Shown: positions 15,749-25,073 of the stretch, piece by piece
Layout: every line of letters starts with the position of its first letter
Position numbering within the stretch: position 1 is the first letter of the stretch
NCBI GenBank assembly: GCA_903884065.1
Contig: CAISDL010000021.1
Coordinates: forward strand, 1 to 33,223
Direction of reading: 5' to 3'
Origin: an uncultured Actinomycetes bacterium
GTDB lineage: Bacteria; Actinomycetota; Actinomycetes; Mycobacteriales; Mycobacteriaceae
Length of the DNA: 33,223 nucleotides
The notes under the pieces: generated by a model
The model's input: only the letters and a program-made list of their open reading frames with translations
Database searches by the model: none
Told to the model about the DNA's origin: nothing
Made by a program: the position numbers and the translations under genes

Positions 15749-17413
15749 ATGCCGGACGCGACCACCGTTTACTCCGCCCGCAAGGTCATCACGATGGATC
15801 CGGACATTCCGGAGGCGACGGCGGTGGCGGTGTCCAATGGCCGGATCACCGCCGTCGGCGCACTGGACGAGCTGCGGGGTTGCGGTGAGGTCGATGACAC
15901 CTTCGTCGAGGCGGTGCTGTGCCCCGGCTTGATCGATCAGCACCTTCATCCGCTCCTGGGCGCGACCACCCTGATGACCGAGGTGATCGCGGTCGAGGAC
16001 TGGGTTCTGCCGGACAAGACGTTTCCGGCGGCCCGTTCGCCCGAGGAGTACCGGCAGCGGCTCAGTGCGGCCGAGCAGGCGCTCACCGATCCCGACGACT
16101 GGCTGTTCTCCTGGGGCTACCACCAGCTATGGCACGGCCCACTTGACCGGGCCGCTCTGGACACGGTGAGCGCGACCCGGCCGGTGGTGGTGTGGCAGCG
16201 CTCGTGTCACGAGTTCTTCCTCAACACCGCCGCCATCGACGAACTCGGGCTGACCGCCGGCGAGATGGCCGGCCACGGCGCGGCCTCGGAGATGGTGGAC
16301 TTCGCCGCCGGGCACTGGTGGGAGTCAGGCACCAACCTGCTGCTGGGCGGGCTCGCGCCGCGGTTGATGTCGCCGCAGCGAATCGCTGCGGGGCTGCGCC
16401 AGATGGTCGCCTACCTGCATGCCAACGGTGTCACGGCGATCAACGAGCCCGGCATCATGTGGGCGATCGAACCCTGGGAGCTTTACACGCAGATCCTCGG
16501 CGCGGACCAAACGCCCTTCTTGTCAACGTTTCTCGTCGACGCCCGCAGCCAGGCGGACGCGGGGATGGATCCGGTCGACGCGGTGGCCGACGCTGAGGCG
16601 CAGGTGGCACGAGCGTCATCGGGGAAGGTCCGTCTGCTACCCAAGCAGGTGAAGCTGTTCGCGGACGGCGCGATCATCAGTCAACTCATGCAGATGCGCG
16701 ATCCCTATCTCGATGACGCCGGACACCCGGACCTGTGCCATCACGGCGAGTGGATGATGCAGCCCGAGGCATTCCGGGCGTTCGCCCGTGTGTACTGGAA
16801 TGCCCACTGGCAGTTGCACATCCACGTCAACGGCGACGCCGGGCTCGACCTGGTGCTCGACACCATCCATGAGTGCATGGCCACACACCCTCGCACCGAC
16901 CACCGAACCGTCGTCGTGCACTTCGCCAACTCGACCGAGGCTCAGATCGACCGGATCGCGCGTCTGGGTTGCCTGGTTTCGGCGAATCCGTATTACCCGG
17001 TGGGCTTCGCTGACCAGTACGCCGCCCACGGGTTGGGGGAGCAGCGCGCCGACTCCATGGTCCGCGCGGCGTCGGTACTGCGCCGCGGAATCCCATTGTC
17101 GCTGCATTCGGATCTGCCGATGGGGCCGGCCGTGCCGTTGGCGCTGGCCTCGTTCGCGGTGAACCGTCGTACCCCCAGCGGCCGGGTCGCCGGACCTGAA
17201 CAGTGCATCTCCGTGCACGACGCCCTGCGTGCGATCACGATCGAGGCCGCCCACTCCTGGCGGATGGAACACGAACTGGGCAGCATCACCCCCGGCAAGG
17301 CGGCCAATTTCACTGTGCTGGCTGAGGACCCTTACGCGGTGGACCCGGCGCACCTCGGGGATATCGCCGTTCTCGGCACGGTGTTCGAGGGCCGGTTGTT
17401 TCCGACAACGTGA
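15749..17413 (+). CDS. Amidohydrolase family protein (YtcJ-like)
   Basis: 554 residues. An N-terminal beta-sandwich (VYSARKVITMDP, AVAVSNGRITAVG) precedes CPGLIDQH65-L-H67P, the metal-binding H-x-H. Later come KQVKLFADGAI, HIHVNGDAG, VVHFANS and LSLHSDLPM with the final Asp, and the C-terminal sandwich GSITPGKAANFTVL. These match the YtcJ-like branch of metal-dependent amidohydrolases. The family includes N-substituted amide and formamide hydrolases; the substrate cannot be read from the sequence. ATG at 15749 begins the first strand directly. It is divergent from the DUF6394/channel pair. Confidence 0.9.
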   Translation: MPDATTVYSARKVITMDPDIPEATAVAVSNGRITAVGALDELRGCGEVDDTFVEAVLCPGLIDQHLHPLLGATTLMTEVIAVEDWVLPDKTFPAARSPEEYRQRLSAAEQALTDPDDWLFSWGYHQLWHGPLDRAALDTVSATRPVVVWQRSCHEFFLNTAAIDELGLTAGEMAGHGAASEMVDFAAGHWWESGTNLLLGGLAPRLMSPQRIAAGLRQMVAYLHANGVTAINEPGIMWAIEPWELYTQILGADQTPFLSTFLVDARSQADAGMDPVDAVADAEAQVARASSGKVRLLPKQVKLFADGAIISQLMQMRDPYLDDAGHPDLCHHGEWMMQPEAFRAFARVYWNAHWQLHIHVNGDAGLDLVLDTIHECMATHPRTDHRTVVVHFANSTEAQIDRIARLGCLVSANPYYPVGFADQYAAHGLGEQRADSMVRAASVLRRGIPLSLHSDLPMGPAVPLALASFAVNRRTPSGRVAGPEQCISVHDALRAITIEAAHSWRMEHELGSITPGKAANFTVLAEDPYAVDPAHLGDIAVLGTVFEGRLFPTT

Positions 17414-17489
17414 CGGGGGCGCTGCAGGCCATTCGATAGCTGACTGGGACCCTTCTCATTAACCCCTGCTACCGCCCCGGAGACTTCAG

Positions 17490-18278
17490 ATGACTGGAAA
17501 CGCCATCGGCTTCGAACGCCGCGCCGCCGTCGCGATCGTGACGATCGACGACGCGCCCTACAACCGGATGACCTTCGCGTTCATGGACGCACTGGAGACA
17601 CTGGTGGGCGAGATCGCCGCCGACGACGGAATCCGTGCCGTCGTGATCACCGGCGCGGGTGATCAGAACTTCTCGGTGGGCATGAACCTCAAGGAACTCA
17701 TGGGCGCGCTGGGCGACGCCCGTCGGGTCGATGAGATCCTCGACCAGCGTCTGCGAGTCCTGGCGGCTATCGAAGACATGGACAAGCCCTGGATCGCAAC
17801 GCTTTTCGGGAATTGCCTCGGCGGGGGACTCGAGCTGCCACTGGCCTGTCACTTCCGGTTGGCTGCTGAGGACGGCGCGAACATCGGTCTGCCGGAACTT
17901 CACCTGGGCAGCGTTCCGGCCTGGGGCGGCAGTGCGCGACTGGTGCGCTGCATCGGCCGCGACCGGGCGATCGACATGATCCTGCGGGCCAAGACCGTAT
18001 CCGGACCCGAAGCCCTGAACCTGGGTTTGGTCACCGAGGTGTGGCCCAATGCAGAGCTCAAGCAACGCGCCGTCGACCTGGCCGCTGAGTTGGCCGCGCA
18101 GCCCCGGATAGCCATGGCCGCCATGCTGCGCTGCTTGGTGACGTCTGGCGAAAGGACGCTTCAGCAGTCACTTTCCGATGAGCGTGCGGCGTTTCACGCA
18201 ACGCTCGGCAGCCCCGACATGGTTGAAGGCATGACTGCGTTCATGGAGAAGCGGACGCCGGTCTTCCACCGCGACTAG
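17490..18278 (+). CDS. Enoyl-CoA hydratase/isomerase family protein
   Basis: 262 residues of crotonase fold. The first oxyanion-hole segment is AGDQNFSVGMNLKEL (near 55-69) and the second is GNCLGGGLELPLAC. PELHLGSVPAWGGSARL supplies the family's conserved Glu region, and GMTAFMEKRTPVF is the usual C-terminus. The usual S-A-G-x-D of the first segment is replaced by S-V-G-M-N, so hydratase activity is not certain. No fatty-acid genes are adjacent. A GGAG lies about 9 nt before the ATG. Confidence 0.85.
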   Translation: MTGNAIGFERRAAVAIVTIDDAPYNRMTFAFMDALETLVGEIAADDGIRAVVITGAGDQNFSVGMNLKELMGALGDARRVDEILDQRLRVLAAIEDMDKPWIATLFGNCLGGGLELPLACHFRLAAEDGANIGLPELHLGSVPAWGGSARLVRCIGRDRAIDMILRAKTVSGPEALNLGLVTEVWPNAELKQRAVDLAAELAAQPRIAMAAMLRCLVTSGERTLQQSLSDERAAFHATLGSPDMVEGMTAFMEKRTPVFHRD

Positions 18279-18449
18279 CGCGGCAGACGGGGATGCTACT
18301 TGCGGCCAGACCGCTTGAGCATGTACTGCAGCCATCGAACGTCGAGCAACATGACCCCTACGGTAAGTGCCGAACTTAAGGCGACAGGCCTCTGGAGCTA
18401 ACGCGTCGCTAAAAAGTTTTGCCAGAAAACCATTAAGTGTTGCCGGCGA

Positions 18450-18833
18450 TCAGCCACCGCCCCCGACATCCTTGCGGGGGATCAATTGCGGACACAGGTC
18501 CAGGACTGCGTACGTCACCAGGGCGACGGCGTCCTGCCGTGGGATGAAGTTGAAGGTGGTCGCGGCGATCACCTCGTTGTTGATGGCCGCCCGAATCGGC
18601 ACACCCTGGGACGACGTTCTGGTGATCCGGTCACACGACGCGTAACCCGCCGCGAGCCAGCGATCCGGTGTCCCGGGAATACTCGTCGCCACCGAGTTCG
18701 AGTTCTTGATGTCGGCGACGAACTTCTCATCCGGGGTCTCTGCCCGCGCGGGCGTCGCCACCCCGACCGCGACGGCCAGCACCGCAAAGGCGGTAGGAAA
18801 CGCCCGAGTGCATCCACAAGGTCCCATAGCCAT
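18450..18833 (-). CDS. Secreted DUF732-family protein
   Basis: 127 residues. A signal peptide (hydrophobic FAVLAVAVGVATPARA) is followed by ETPDEKFVADIKNSN, the usual opening of the mycobacterial DUF732 domain. The mature part keeps two cysteines (ASCDRI and DLCPQ) that probably form a disulfide. Function is not known for the family. A second ATG 6 nt downstream (18827) is an equal start candidate. The C-terminus ends in a Gly run. Confidence 0.88.
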   Translation of the reverse strand: MAMGPCGCTRAFPTAFAVLAVAVGVATPARAETPDEKFVADIKNSNSVATSIPGTPDRWLAAGYASCDRITRTSSQGVPIRAAINNEVIAATTFNFIPRQDAVALVTYAVLDLCPQLIPRKDVGGGG

Positions 18834-18883
18834 GGTCGCTATTGTGCCGGTTTTTCTCCGAGTGCGCCGGTGGCAAATTCCGG

Positions 18884-19960
18884 TCAGGCGGGTTGCTTGT
18901 CCAGGAAGTCGTCGATCATCGCCCAGGTGGTCTTCGGGGCCGAGCGTCCGGTCAGCACTCCGAGGTGTCCGCCCGGCGCGGTCTCCATCCGGACCACGGG
19001 TGCGTTCGGCAGCAACTCGCCGACGTGATGGGCGACCTCGACGGGCACCATCACGTCGTTGGTGCCGGCCACGTTCATGACCGGCACCCGGATGTCGGCG
19101 AGGTCGACCATTTTGTTGGGGCCCTGAATCTTGCCGTCCGCCAGTTCATTCCGCTGGACCAGTCGCTGATACACCTGCAGAGTCGCTCGTCCCGGATAGG
19201 CCAGCATGCTGTTCATCAATCCGTCGACCGCCTCGACGTGGGCGAGGAATTCCCGGTCGTCGCGATGCTTCATCAGCGTGATCGGCTTCTTCAGGTACGT
19301 CGTCAGCGATGTCGCCTTGAACGCGGGCCCGACGATCTGCGACGGCAGCCCGCCGAGCACCTTCAGTCCGGTCCCGATGATGTGCCCGCCGGTGTACTTG
19401 CCGGCGCTGCGGAGCGGGGCGACCATGCGGTGCTTGCTGAGGTCGAACGGACTCGCGACCATGGCCACCGATTTGATCGGTAGGTCCTCGTAGGCGGCAG
19501 TGGTCAGGATGGCCATCAGTCCGCCCAGGCACCATCCGATCAGATGGACCGGTTTGCCGCCGGAGTCCTCGGAGACCTTCCTGACGGCGTTCGGCACCAC
19601 TTCGGAGACCCAGAACTCGATCCCGAGCTCGCGGTCACGCAGGCCTATCTCGCCGTAGTCGACGAGATAGGTCGGGCGACCCTCGGTCAGCAGGTGCTCC
19701 GCGAGCGAACATCCGCGCCGCAGATCGAAGCAGATCGCCTGCGACCCCAGGGGCGGCACGAGCAGGACCGGATCTCCGTGCAGGGGAACGCCGTCGACCG
19801 GCAGGTAGCGATGCAGCGTCGACTTGTGGCTCTCGTCGATGACTTCCGACGGCATTCGGGTGGTGTCGGCAATGCCGCCCTTGACCAGGAAGTCGAAGAG
19901 GTTCGACACCGCCTGGCGGCGTTGTTCCGGGGTTCGGCTGCGGTCGAAGATCGAACTCAT
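18884..19960 (-). CDS. PhaC-like alpha/beta hydrolase
   Basis: 358 residues resembling class III PHA synthase-type alpha/beta hydrolases. PVLLVPPLGSQAICFDL precedes the lipase-like box GWC144LGG with a Cys nucleophile. The Asp of VAGTNDVMVP and the His of PGGHLGVLTG complete the expected triad. PHA synthases polymerise hydroxyacyl-CoA; short mycobacterial members like this lack clear evidence for polymer formation. No phasin or PhaA/PhaB genes are nearby. It is divergent from the ArsR-SulP unit. Confidence 0.88.
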   Translation of the reverse strand: MSSIFDRSRTPEQRRQAVSNLFDFLVKGGIADTTRMPSEVIDESHKSTLHRYLPVDGVPLHGDPVLLVPPLGSQAICFDLRRGCSLAEHLLTEGRPTYLVDYGEIGLRDRELGIEFWVSEVVPNAVRKVSEDSGGKPVHLIGWCLGGLMAILTTAAYEDLPIKSVAMVASPFDLSKHRMVAPLRSAGKYTGGHIIGTGLKVLGGLPSQIVGPAFKATSLTTYLKKPITLMKHRDDREFLAHVEAVDGLMNSMLAYPGRATLQVYQRLVQRNELADGKIQGPNKMVDLADIRVPVMNVAGTNDVMVPVEVAHHVGELLPNAPVVRMETAPGGHLGVLTGRSAPKTTWAMIDDFLDKQPA

Positions 19961-20021
19961 ACGCCGAGGATAACGGGCACTTCACGTCGTCGGGACCGGG
20001 TTTGGGTGTCCCGCGGCGTAC

Positions 20022-20044
20022 ATTGAATTGAAGAATCATTCAAT
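20022..20044. promoter_or_regulatory. Probable ArsR operator upstream of the ArsR-SulP unit
   Basis: ATTGAAT-N9-ATTCAAT is a perfect inverted repeat about 28 nt before the ArsR start, in an AT-rich patch that contrasts with the GC-rich surroundings. Its form fits autoregulation by the ArsR protein. Confidence 0.6.
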
Positions 20045-20071
20045 CCATCAATTCGGCAGGTGGGAGTTCGG

Positions 20072-20449
20072 ATGCCTGAAGGCCTCTCCGCCGACAGCGA
20101 TAAGCCGCTGTACGAGATCAAGGCGAACCTGTTCAAGGCGCTGGCCCACCCGGCGCGCATCCGGGTACTGGAGATCCTGTCCACCAACGCCCGGCCCACC
20201 GGGGTCGGCGAGATCCTGGCCGACACCGGGATCGAACCCACGCTGCTGTCGCAGCATCTGTCGGTCCTCAAGCGCCACGGCGTCGTCCGGGCGGAGCGGA
20301 CGGGCAACTCCGTCTATTACGAACTGGCCCACCCATCGGTGGCCGAACTGCTGATCACCGCGCGGGCGTTCCTCGCCGACACCCTGCGCGCTCAGCAACA
20401 GCAGCTCAAGGCATTCGAGGCGCTGCCGCCGGTCGGAGAGCGGCGGTGA
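20072..20449 (+). CDS. ArsR-family regulator without cysteine sensor site
   Basis: 125 residues. The winged helix is clear: LFKALAHPARIRVLEIL, then GEILADTGIEPTLLSQHLSVLKRHGVV and RTGNSVYYELAHPSV. There is no cysteine in the protein, so the classical metal-thiolate sites are absent; the signal may be a non-metal ligand or an oxyanion, as inferred from the neighbour. The ATG at 20072 was chosen; an upstream in-frame GTG at 20060 is possible. The stop overlaps the SulP start (GTGA), so the two are translationally coupled. An inverted repeat at 20022-20044 suggests autoregulation. Confidence 0.9.
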   Translation: MPEGLSADSDKPLYEIKANLFKALAHPARIRVLEILSTNARPTGVGEILADTGIEPTLLSQHLSVLKRHGVVRAERTGNSVYYELAHPSVAELLITARAFLADTLRAQQQQLKAFEALPPVGERR

Positions 20450-22101
20450 TCACGAAGTCGGCCGGTGCGCTGCGACGGCTGTTGCCCCACCGCGGCGACT
20501 ATGCCGGACTGCACGGGTCCTGGCGCCGCGATGTCCTCGCGGGAATCACCGTCGGGGTGGTGGCGCTTCCTCTGGCTCTCGCGTTCGGGATCAGTTCCGG
20601 GGTCGGTGCCGCCGCCGGTCTCATCACCGCGGTCGTGGCCGGCCTGGTGGCCGCGGTGTTCGGCGGTTCGCCGGTGCAGGTGTCCGGCCCGACCGGCGCG
20701 ATGGCGGTGGTGCTCGCGCCGATCGTCGCCGTGCACGGAGCCGGTTCCATCGCCGTGGTGACGGTTCTGGCCGGCGTGCTCGTTCTGACCGCCGGTGTCA
20801 CCGGTCTGGGTCGCGCCGTCACCTTCATCCCGTGGCCCGTGATCGAAGGATTCACCCTCGGAATCGCCGCCATCATCTTCCTGCAGCAGGTACCTGCAGC
20901 CTTCGGAGCGACGGCCCCGGCGGGACGCCGCACCCTTCCCGCGGCGTGGACGGTGATCACCCACGCCGACTGGGCTACGGCCGGCCCGACCCTGGCGGTC
21001 GTCGGGCTTGTCGCCCTGCTGATGATCGGTCTGCCCAGGCTGCACAAGGCGATCCCGGAATCGCTGACCGCGGTGGTGGCAGCGACGGCCGTCGTCGTCG
21101 GCTTCAGCCTGCCGGTGGCCACCATCGGGAAGTTGCCGTCACACCTGCCCGCCCCGATGATGCCGAATGCGGACGTCGATGCGCTTCGCACGTTGATCGG
21201 GGCGGCGCTGGCGATCGCCGCGCTGGCCGCAATCGAATCGCTGCTCTCGGCACGGGTGGCCGCGACGATGTCACCAGCGGGCTCCTACGACCCGGACCGG
21301 GAGTTGGTGGGCCAGGGATTGGCCTCGATGACCGCCGGGGTCTTCGGCGGCATGCCCGCCACGGGGGCGATCGCCCGTACCGCTGTCAACGTCCGCTCCG
21401 GTGCGCGCACCCGACTGGCCGCGATCGTGCACTCCGTGCTCCTGCTCGGGGTGGTGTATCTGGCTACCGGTCCGGTCGCGGCAATTCCGTTGTCCGCCTT
21501 GGCGGGCGTGTTGATGGTGACGTCGTTTCGGATGGTGTCGGTTCCGACGGTACGCAAGATCCTGCGCTCGACTCGATCCGATGCTCTGGCGTTCGTGCTG
21601 ACCGCAGTGGTGACGGTCTGCTTCGACCTGATCGAGGCGGTCGAGATCGGCGTCGTGATCGCCGCCTTCTTCTCACTGCGAACCGTGGCGCGGCGTAGCA
21701 GCGTCTTCCGCGAGGAGCTGCCGGAGCCTCGGCAGCCCGGCGATGAGCGAATCGCGTTGCTGCGCTTGGACGGTGCGATGTTCTTCGGCGCGGCCGAGCG
21801 AATTTCGAATGCCATCACCGACGCCGATCGTCCCGAGGTGTCGGTGGTCATCATCCGGATGTCACAACTGGGGATGCTGGATGCGACCGGTGCGCATACC
21901 CTTGCCGAGATCACGCAGGAACTCGAAGCCCGGGGAATCACGGTGATCATCAAGGGCGTCCAACCCGAGCATCGGGCCCTGCTCGCGAACGTGGGTATCT
22001 TCGACGCGCTGCGTCATGAGAACCACGTGATCGACTCCCTCGAGGATGCGGTCGCCCACGCCCGATCCCACGTCAGCCGTGTCGGCCTGGATGTGAAATG
22101 A
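20446..22101 (+). CDS. SulP-family anion transporter with STAS domain
   Basis: 551 residues. About ten or more membrane helices fill residues 25-410 ([23 protein letters not shown] is the family opening, then [12 protein letters not shown]). A cytoplasmic STAS domain lies at about 435-540 ([27 protein letters not shown]). SulP proteins import sulfate or bicarbonate; the substrate here is not determined by sequence. The GTG start overlaps the ArsR stop, and the gene's own stop overlaps the DUF2256 start (ATGA). Sulfate import would fit the nearby sulfatase theme only loosely, as they are far apart. Confidence 0.92.
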   Translation: MITKSAGALRRLLPHRGDYAGLHGSWRRDVLAGITVGVVALPLALAFGISSGVGAAAGLITAVVAGLVAAVFGGSPVQVSGPTGAMAVVLAPIVAVHGAGSIAVVTVLAGVLVLTAGVTGLGRAVTFIPWPVIEGFTLGIAAIIFLQQVPAAFGATAPAGRRTLPAAWTVITHADWATAGPTLAVVGLVALLMIGLPRLHKAIPESLTAVVAATAVVVGFSLPVATIGKLPSHLPAPMMPNADVDALRTLIGAALAIAALAAIESLLSARVAATMSPAGSYDPDRELVGQGLASMTAGVFGGMPATGAIARTAVNVRSGARTRLAAIVHSVLLLGVVYLATGPVAAIPLSALAGVLMVTSFRMVSVPTVRKILRSTRSDALAFVLTAVVTVCFDLIEAVEIGVVIAAFFSLRTVARRSSVFREELPEPRQPGDERIALLRLDGAMFFGAAERISNAITDADRPEVSVVIIRMSQLGMLDATGAHTLAEITQELEARGITVIIKGVQPEHRALLANVGIFDALRHENHVIDSLEDAVAHARSHVSRVGLDVK

Positions 22102-22244
22102 CAGCGCGCACCAAGAACGGGTTTCCGCCGAAGGTGTGCGAGACGTGCGGCCGCCCGTTCGAGTGGCGCAAGAAGTGGGCTCGCGACTGGGACAACGTCC
22201 GGTACTGCTCTGAGGCGTGCCGCCGCCGCCGTTCCGCTCCCTAG
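22098..22244 (+). CDS. DUF2256 zinc-ribbon-like small protein
   Basis: 48 residues, easily missed because of its size. The pattern is [18 protein letters not shown] then [12 protein letters not shown], matching DUF2256. The four cysteines (C14, C17, C37, C41) would bind one zinc ion, and the many Arg and Lys residues suggest nucleic-acid contact. Its ATG overlaps the SulP stop by 4 nt, making it the third gene of the ArsR-SulP unit. Function is unknown for the family. Confidence 0.9.
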   Translation: MTARTKNGFPPKVCETCGRPFEWRKKWARDWDNVRYCSEACRRRRSAP

Positions 22245-22248
22245 AACC

Positions 22249-23181
22249 TCACGAGCCGTTGAAACTCTTGGTATGCGCCACGATTCGCTCGGTCAGTCCA
22301 TCCGGAAGACTGATCGTCAGGGTCGCGTCGTCGAGCGCGACAACCTGACCGCCGCGGGTGTAGGGCAGCAGATCCTGGGCTTCCCCGACGCGTGCGCACA
22401 TCGTCGTGATGAATTGCTGATAGCCCACCAGCGGGCACAGGGTGAACGCGCCCATGTCCTGAACGAACGTGCGGACGTCGGGCTCAACCGGCGATTGCAG
22501 ACATGTTTCGGCCTGGGTGAGGAATTCGTCATGGTAGTCCATCAAGCGGTTGGCGACACCGACGATCGCCCCGGGGTCCGCCGCGCTCTCATCTCCCGGA
22601 ACGTTGAGTGCCCCGGTGAAGGCGGGGCTGAGCATGAACTGCTCCAACTGCGCCACGAGATCGGCGATCTGGTTCATCGTCCGGTACGCCAGCTGGGAGT
22701 ACGCCTGTCCGCTCAATGCCGCCGACCCTGCTCGGGGCTGATAACCAGAGACGCACCGGCGCAGCCGGTTCTGGGCGGCGTTGCGCCGCTGCAGCAGAAC
22801 CGAGGCGAAAACGGCCCACGGCCATGCCGGAGGTTTGTCGGCGATGAGTCGCGCGAGAGCGTCGTCGGTGGTGGCCACCGCGGCGATCATCGCCGTCTTC
22901 TCATCCGGGGGAAGAACGCGTTTGGGTGTCGGGTCGATCGGCCGGGCCATGCCCTCGGCCAGCGCGCGAAAGTCGGGTGGCCACGGCCACGGCCTCTCGA
23001 GATCGCGCTTGTCCTGGGCGGCCGTGTACAGGGTCCACCCGGCACCGATGAGCAGGGCGGCGCCGAGGAGGCCGGCGAACCAGGAGCCGTTGCCCAGCCC
23101 GGAAAGCAGCAGTACCGCTCCGCCGATCAGAGCCCAGCGGGTGTTGCGGGACAGCCCCCGCAGTGTCATGGCAGTGGACAT
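22249..23181 (-). CDS. Membrane-anchored protein of unknown function
   Basis: 310 residues. Two hydrophobic segments lie in the first 53 residues (WALIGGAVLLLSGLG and FAGLLGAALLIGAGWTLY). A soluble, mostly helical cytoplasmic or outer domain follows, with a short Trp/Pro stretch (RPWPWPPDF) and a C-terminal beta-like tail (GGQVVALDDATLTISLPDGL). I recognise no family. Coding is supported by one long frame without competing homology and by convergence 4 nt from the DUF2256 stop. An ATG at 23169 is an alternative start. Confidence 0.75.
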   Translation of the reverse strand: MSTAMTLRGLSRNTRWALIGGAVLLLSGLGNGSWFAGLLGAALLIGAGWTLYTAAQDKRDLERPWPWPPDFRALAEGMARPIDPTPKRVLPPDEKTAMIAAVATTDDALARLIADKPPAWPWAVFASVLLQRRNAAQNRLRRCVSGYQPRAGSAALSGQAYSQLAYRTMNQIADLVAQLEQFMLSPAFTGALNVPGDESAADPGAIVGVANRLMDYHDEFLTQAETCLQSPVEPDVRTFVQDMGAFTLCPLVGYQQFITTMCARVGEAQDLLPYTRGGQVVALDDATLTISLPDGLTERIVAHTKSFNGS

Positions 23182-23263
23182 CGGAACCCCCCTGTGTGAT
23201 CCGTCCAGTTCCCTGTGAGGCTATCCACGACCCCTGACAACCGTCGGTCAACCGCGCCCTACC

Positions 23264-24187
23264 ATGGCGGCCATGGGCGACAATCCTTTTGATCCGTCAC
23301 TCTGGCGTCCCGTCGAGGGCTTCGAGGATCTCAGTGACATCACCTATCACCGGCATGTCGTCGACGGCGTCGCGCACCCGACGGTTCGCGTCGCATTCAA
23401 CCGACCGGAGGTGCGCAACGCCTTCCGGCCGCACACCGTCGACGAGCTCTACCGCGCCCTGGACCACGCGCGGATGTCGCCGAACGTCGGCGTGGTGCTG
23501 CTGACCGGCAACGGACCTTCCCCCAAGGACGGCGGCTGGGCGTTCTGCTCCGGCGGCGATCAACGCATTCGCGGCCGCACCGGATACCAGTACGCCGAGG
23601 GGGACACCGCCGACACCGTCGATGTGGCGCGCGCCGGCAGGCTGCACATCCTGGAGGTGCAGCGGTTGATCCGGTTCATGCCGAAGCCGGTGATCTGCCT
23701 GGTCAACGGATGGGCGGCCGGCGGCGGGCACAGCCTGCACGTGGTCTGCGACCTGACCCTGGCCAGCCGCGAACACGCCCGGTTCAAACAGACCGACGCC
23801 GACGTCGGCAGCTTCGACGGCGGCTACGGCAGTGCGTATCTCGCCCGGCAGGTCGGGCAGAAGTTCGCCCGGGAGATCTTCTTCCTGGGTGAGACCTACA
23901 CCGCCGAGGAGATGCACACGATGGGCGCGGTCAACCGGGTGGTCGACCACGCCGACCTCGAGACCGTTGCGCTGGACTGGGCGGCCACCATCAACGGCAA
24001 ATCGCCGCAGGCCCAACGAATGTTGAAGTTCGCCTTCAACCTGCTCGACGACGGGCTGGTGGGCCAGCAGATCTTCGCCGGCGAGGCGACCCGGCTCGCC
24101 TACATGACCGACGAGGCCGTTGAAGGACGCGACGCCTTTCTGGAGAAGCGTGATCCGGACTGGAGCCGTTTTCCGCGCTACTTCTGA
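23264..24187 (+). CDS. menB: 1,4-dihydroxy-2-naphthoyl-CoA synthase MenB
   Basis: 307 residues. MenB closes the ring of O-succinylbenzoyl-CoA in menaquinone synthesis. The protein is close to the M. tuberculosis enzyme along its length: NPFDPSLWRPVEGFEDLSDI, EVRNAFRPHTVDELYRAL, FCSGGDQRIRGRTGYQYAEG, GWAAGGGHSLHVVCDLTLAS, TDADVGSFDGGYGS and the end DWSRFPRYF. The active-site segments are intact. ATG at 23264 is used; an ATG at 23273 gives a start closer to the conserved part. No other men genes are in the window. Confidence 0.97.
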   Translation: MAAMGDNPFDPSLWRPVEGFEDLSDITYHRHVVDGVAHPTVRVAFNRPEVRNAFRPHTVDELYRALDHARMSPNVGVVLLTGNGPSPKDGGWAFCSGGDQRIRGRTGYQYAEGDTADTVDVARAGRLHILEVQRLIRFMPKPVICLVNGWAAGGGHSLHVVCDLTLASREHARFKQTDADVGSFDGGYGSAYLARQVGQKFAREIFFLGETYTAEEMHTMGAVNRVVDHADLETVALDWAATINGKSPQAQRMLKFAFNLLDDGLVGQQIFAGEATRLAYMTDEAVEGRDAFLEKRDPDWSRFPRYF

Positions 24188-24242
24188 TCGGGGTTGGGTC
24201 GTTGCATAATTGGGCTACGCCGCAATGACGGAGGTGAGACCG

Positions 24243-25073
24243 GTGGCGACTTCTTTCCCGGACCGCGCCACGGTGGAGAGCGTGCTTGAGGTCGCCTCCC
24301 GCGCCCCCTCGTCGGGCAATCTCCAGCCCTGGCGGTGGCGGGTTGATGGTGCCGCGGTTCACCTCTATGCCGATTGGCCCCGCCAGGGGGGTGGGTCACC
24401 GGCGGATCGGCGCGATGTGCTGCTCGGTTGCGGAGCGGTTCTGGACCATTGCGTCGTAGCCCTGGGCGCCGCGGGCTGGTACCCGCGGGTGCGGCGGTTG
24501 CCGGACGGCCGGGATGGCAGCCATCTGGCGATCCTGGAGGCCGTTGAGCAACCGCCCCAGGCCGGTCATCTCGAATTGGCCGATGCCATCTCCCGGCGCC
24601 GAGCTGACCGGCGCCGTTACCCGGCGGGGCGGATCCCGCCGGCGACGTTGGAGTTGATGTTCATTCGCGCGGCGCGGCTGGGCGTGGAATTGGCGGTCGT
24701 TCCCCGATCTCTGTGGGTTCGGCATTCGGACGGGACTGTCACGCTTCGCCTTTCAGCGGTTTCGGGCGAACCCGACGACGATGCGGTTCTGCTGGTCCTC
24801 GGCACCCGCGAGGACAACGACGAGATGCGACTGCGGGCCGGTGAGGCGCTCAGTCACATCATGCTGACGGCTACCGCGATGGGCCTCGCCAGCTGCCCGC
24901 TCACTGAACCTTTGAACGACATGCGCAACCGCTTGGCCTTGGCCTGCCAGGTGTTCGACGGCGAGGCCCATCCTCAGACGCTGATCCGGCTCGGACTGCC
25001 GCCAACGGATGACACGCCGGCGCCGCTGACCGAGCGTAGGCCGGTGGGCGAAATCACCACCTGGGCAACCTGA
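24243..25073 (+). CDS. Acg-like nitroreductase-family protein, internally short
   Basis: 276 residues, resembling the Acg/Rv3131 group of mycobacteria: ATSFPDRATVESVLEVASRAPSSGNLQPWRWRV at the start, RRRADRRRYPAG, then LRAGEALSHIMLTATAMGLASCPLTEPL at the end. The middle (between about residues 150 and 180) appears roughly 45 residues shorter than I expect for the group, so part of the fold may be missing. The GTG at 24243 has GGAGG 8 nt upstream and matches the family start; this decides it over TTG 24210 and ATG 24225. Family members bind flavin or have lost it; activity is unproven. It follows menB by 55 nt. Confidence 0.85.
   Translation: MATSFPDRATVESVLEVASRAPSSGNLQPWRWRVDGAAVHLYADWPRQGGGSPADRRDVLLGCGAVLDHCVVALGAAGWYPRVRRLPDGRDGSHLAILEAVEQPPQAGHLELADAISRRRADRRRYPAGRIPPATLELMFIRAARLGVELAVVPRSLWVRHSDGTVTLRLSAVSGEPDDDAVLLVLGTREDNDEMRLRAGEALSHIMLTATAMGLASCPLTEPLNDMRNRLALACQVFDGEAHPQTLIRLGLPPTDDTPAPLTERRPVGEITTWAT

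Noticed and set aside
18296..18352. Minus-strand 18-codon frame (MLLDVRWLQYMLKRSGRK) between the hydratase and DUF732 genes
   Set aside because: Peptide-like and amphipathic, but no ribosome site or homology is visible; the region also holds a small GTTTT/AAAAC hairpin and is only 171 nt.
24188..24242. DosR-type box upstream of the Acg-like gene
   Set aside because: Acg genes in M. tuberculosis are DosR-controlled, but no 20-bp palindrome resembling the DosR box is seen in this gap.
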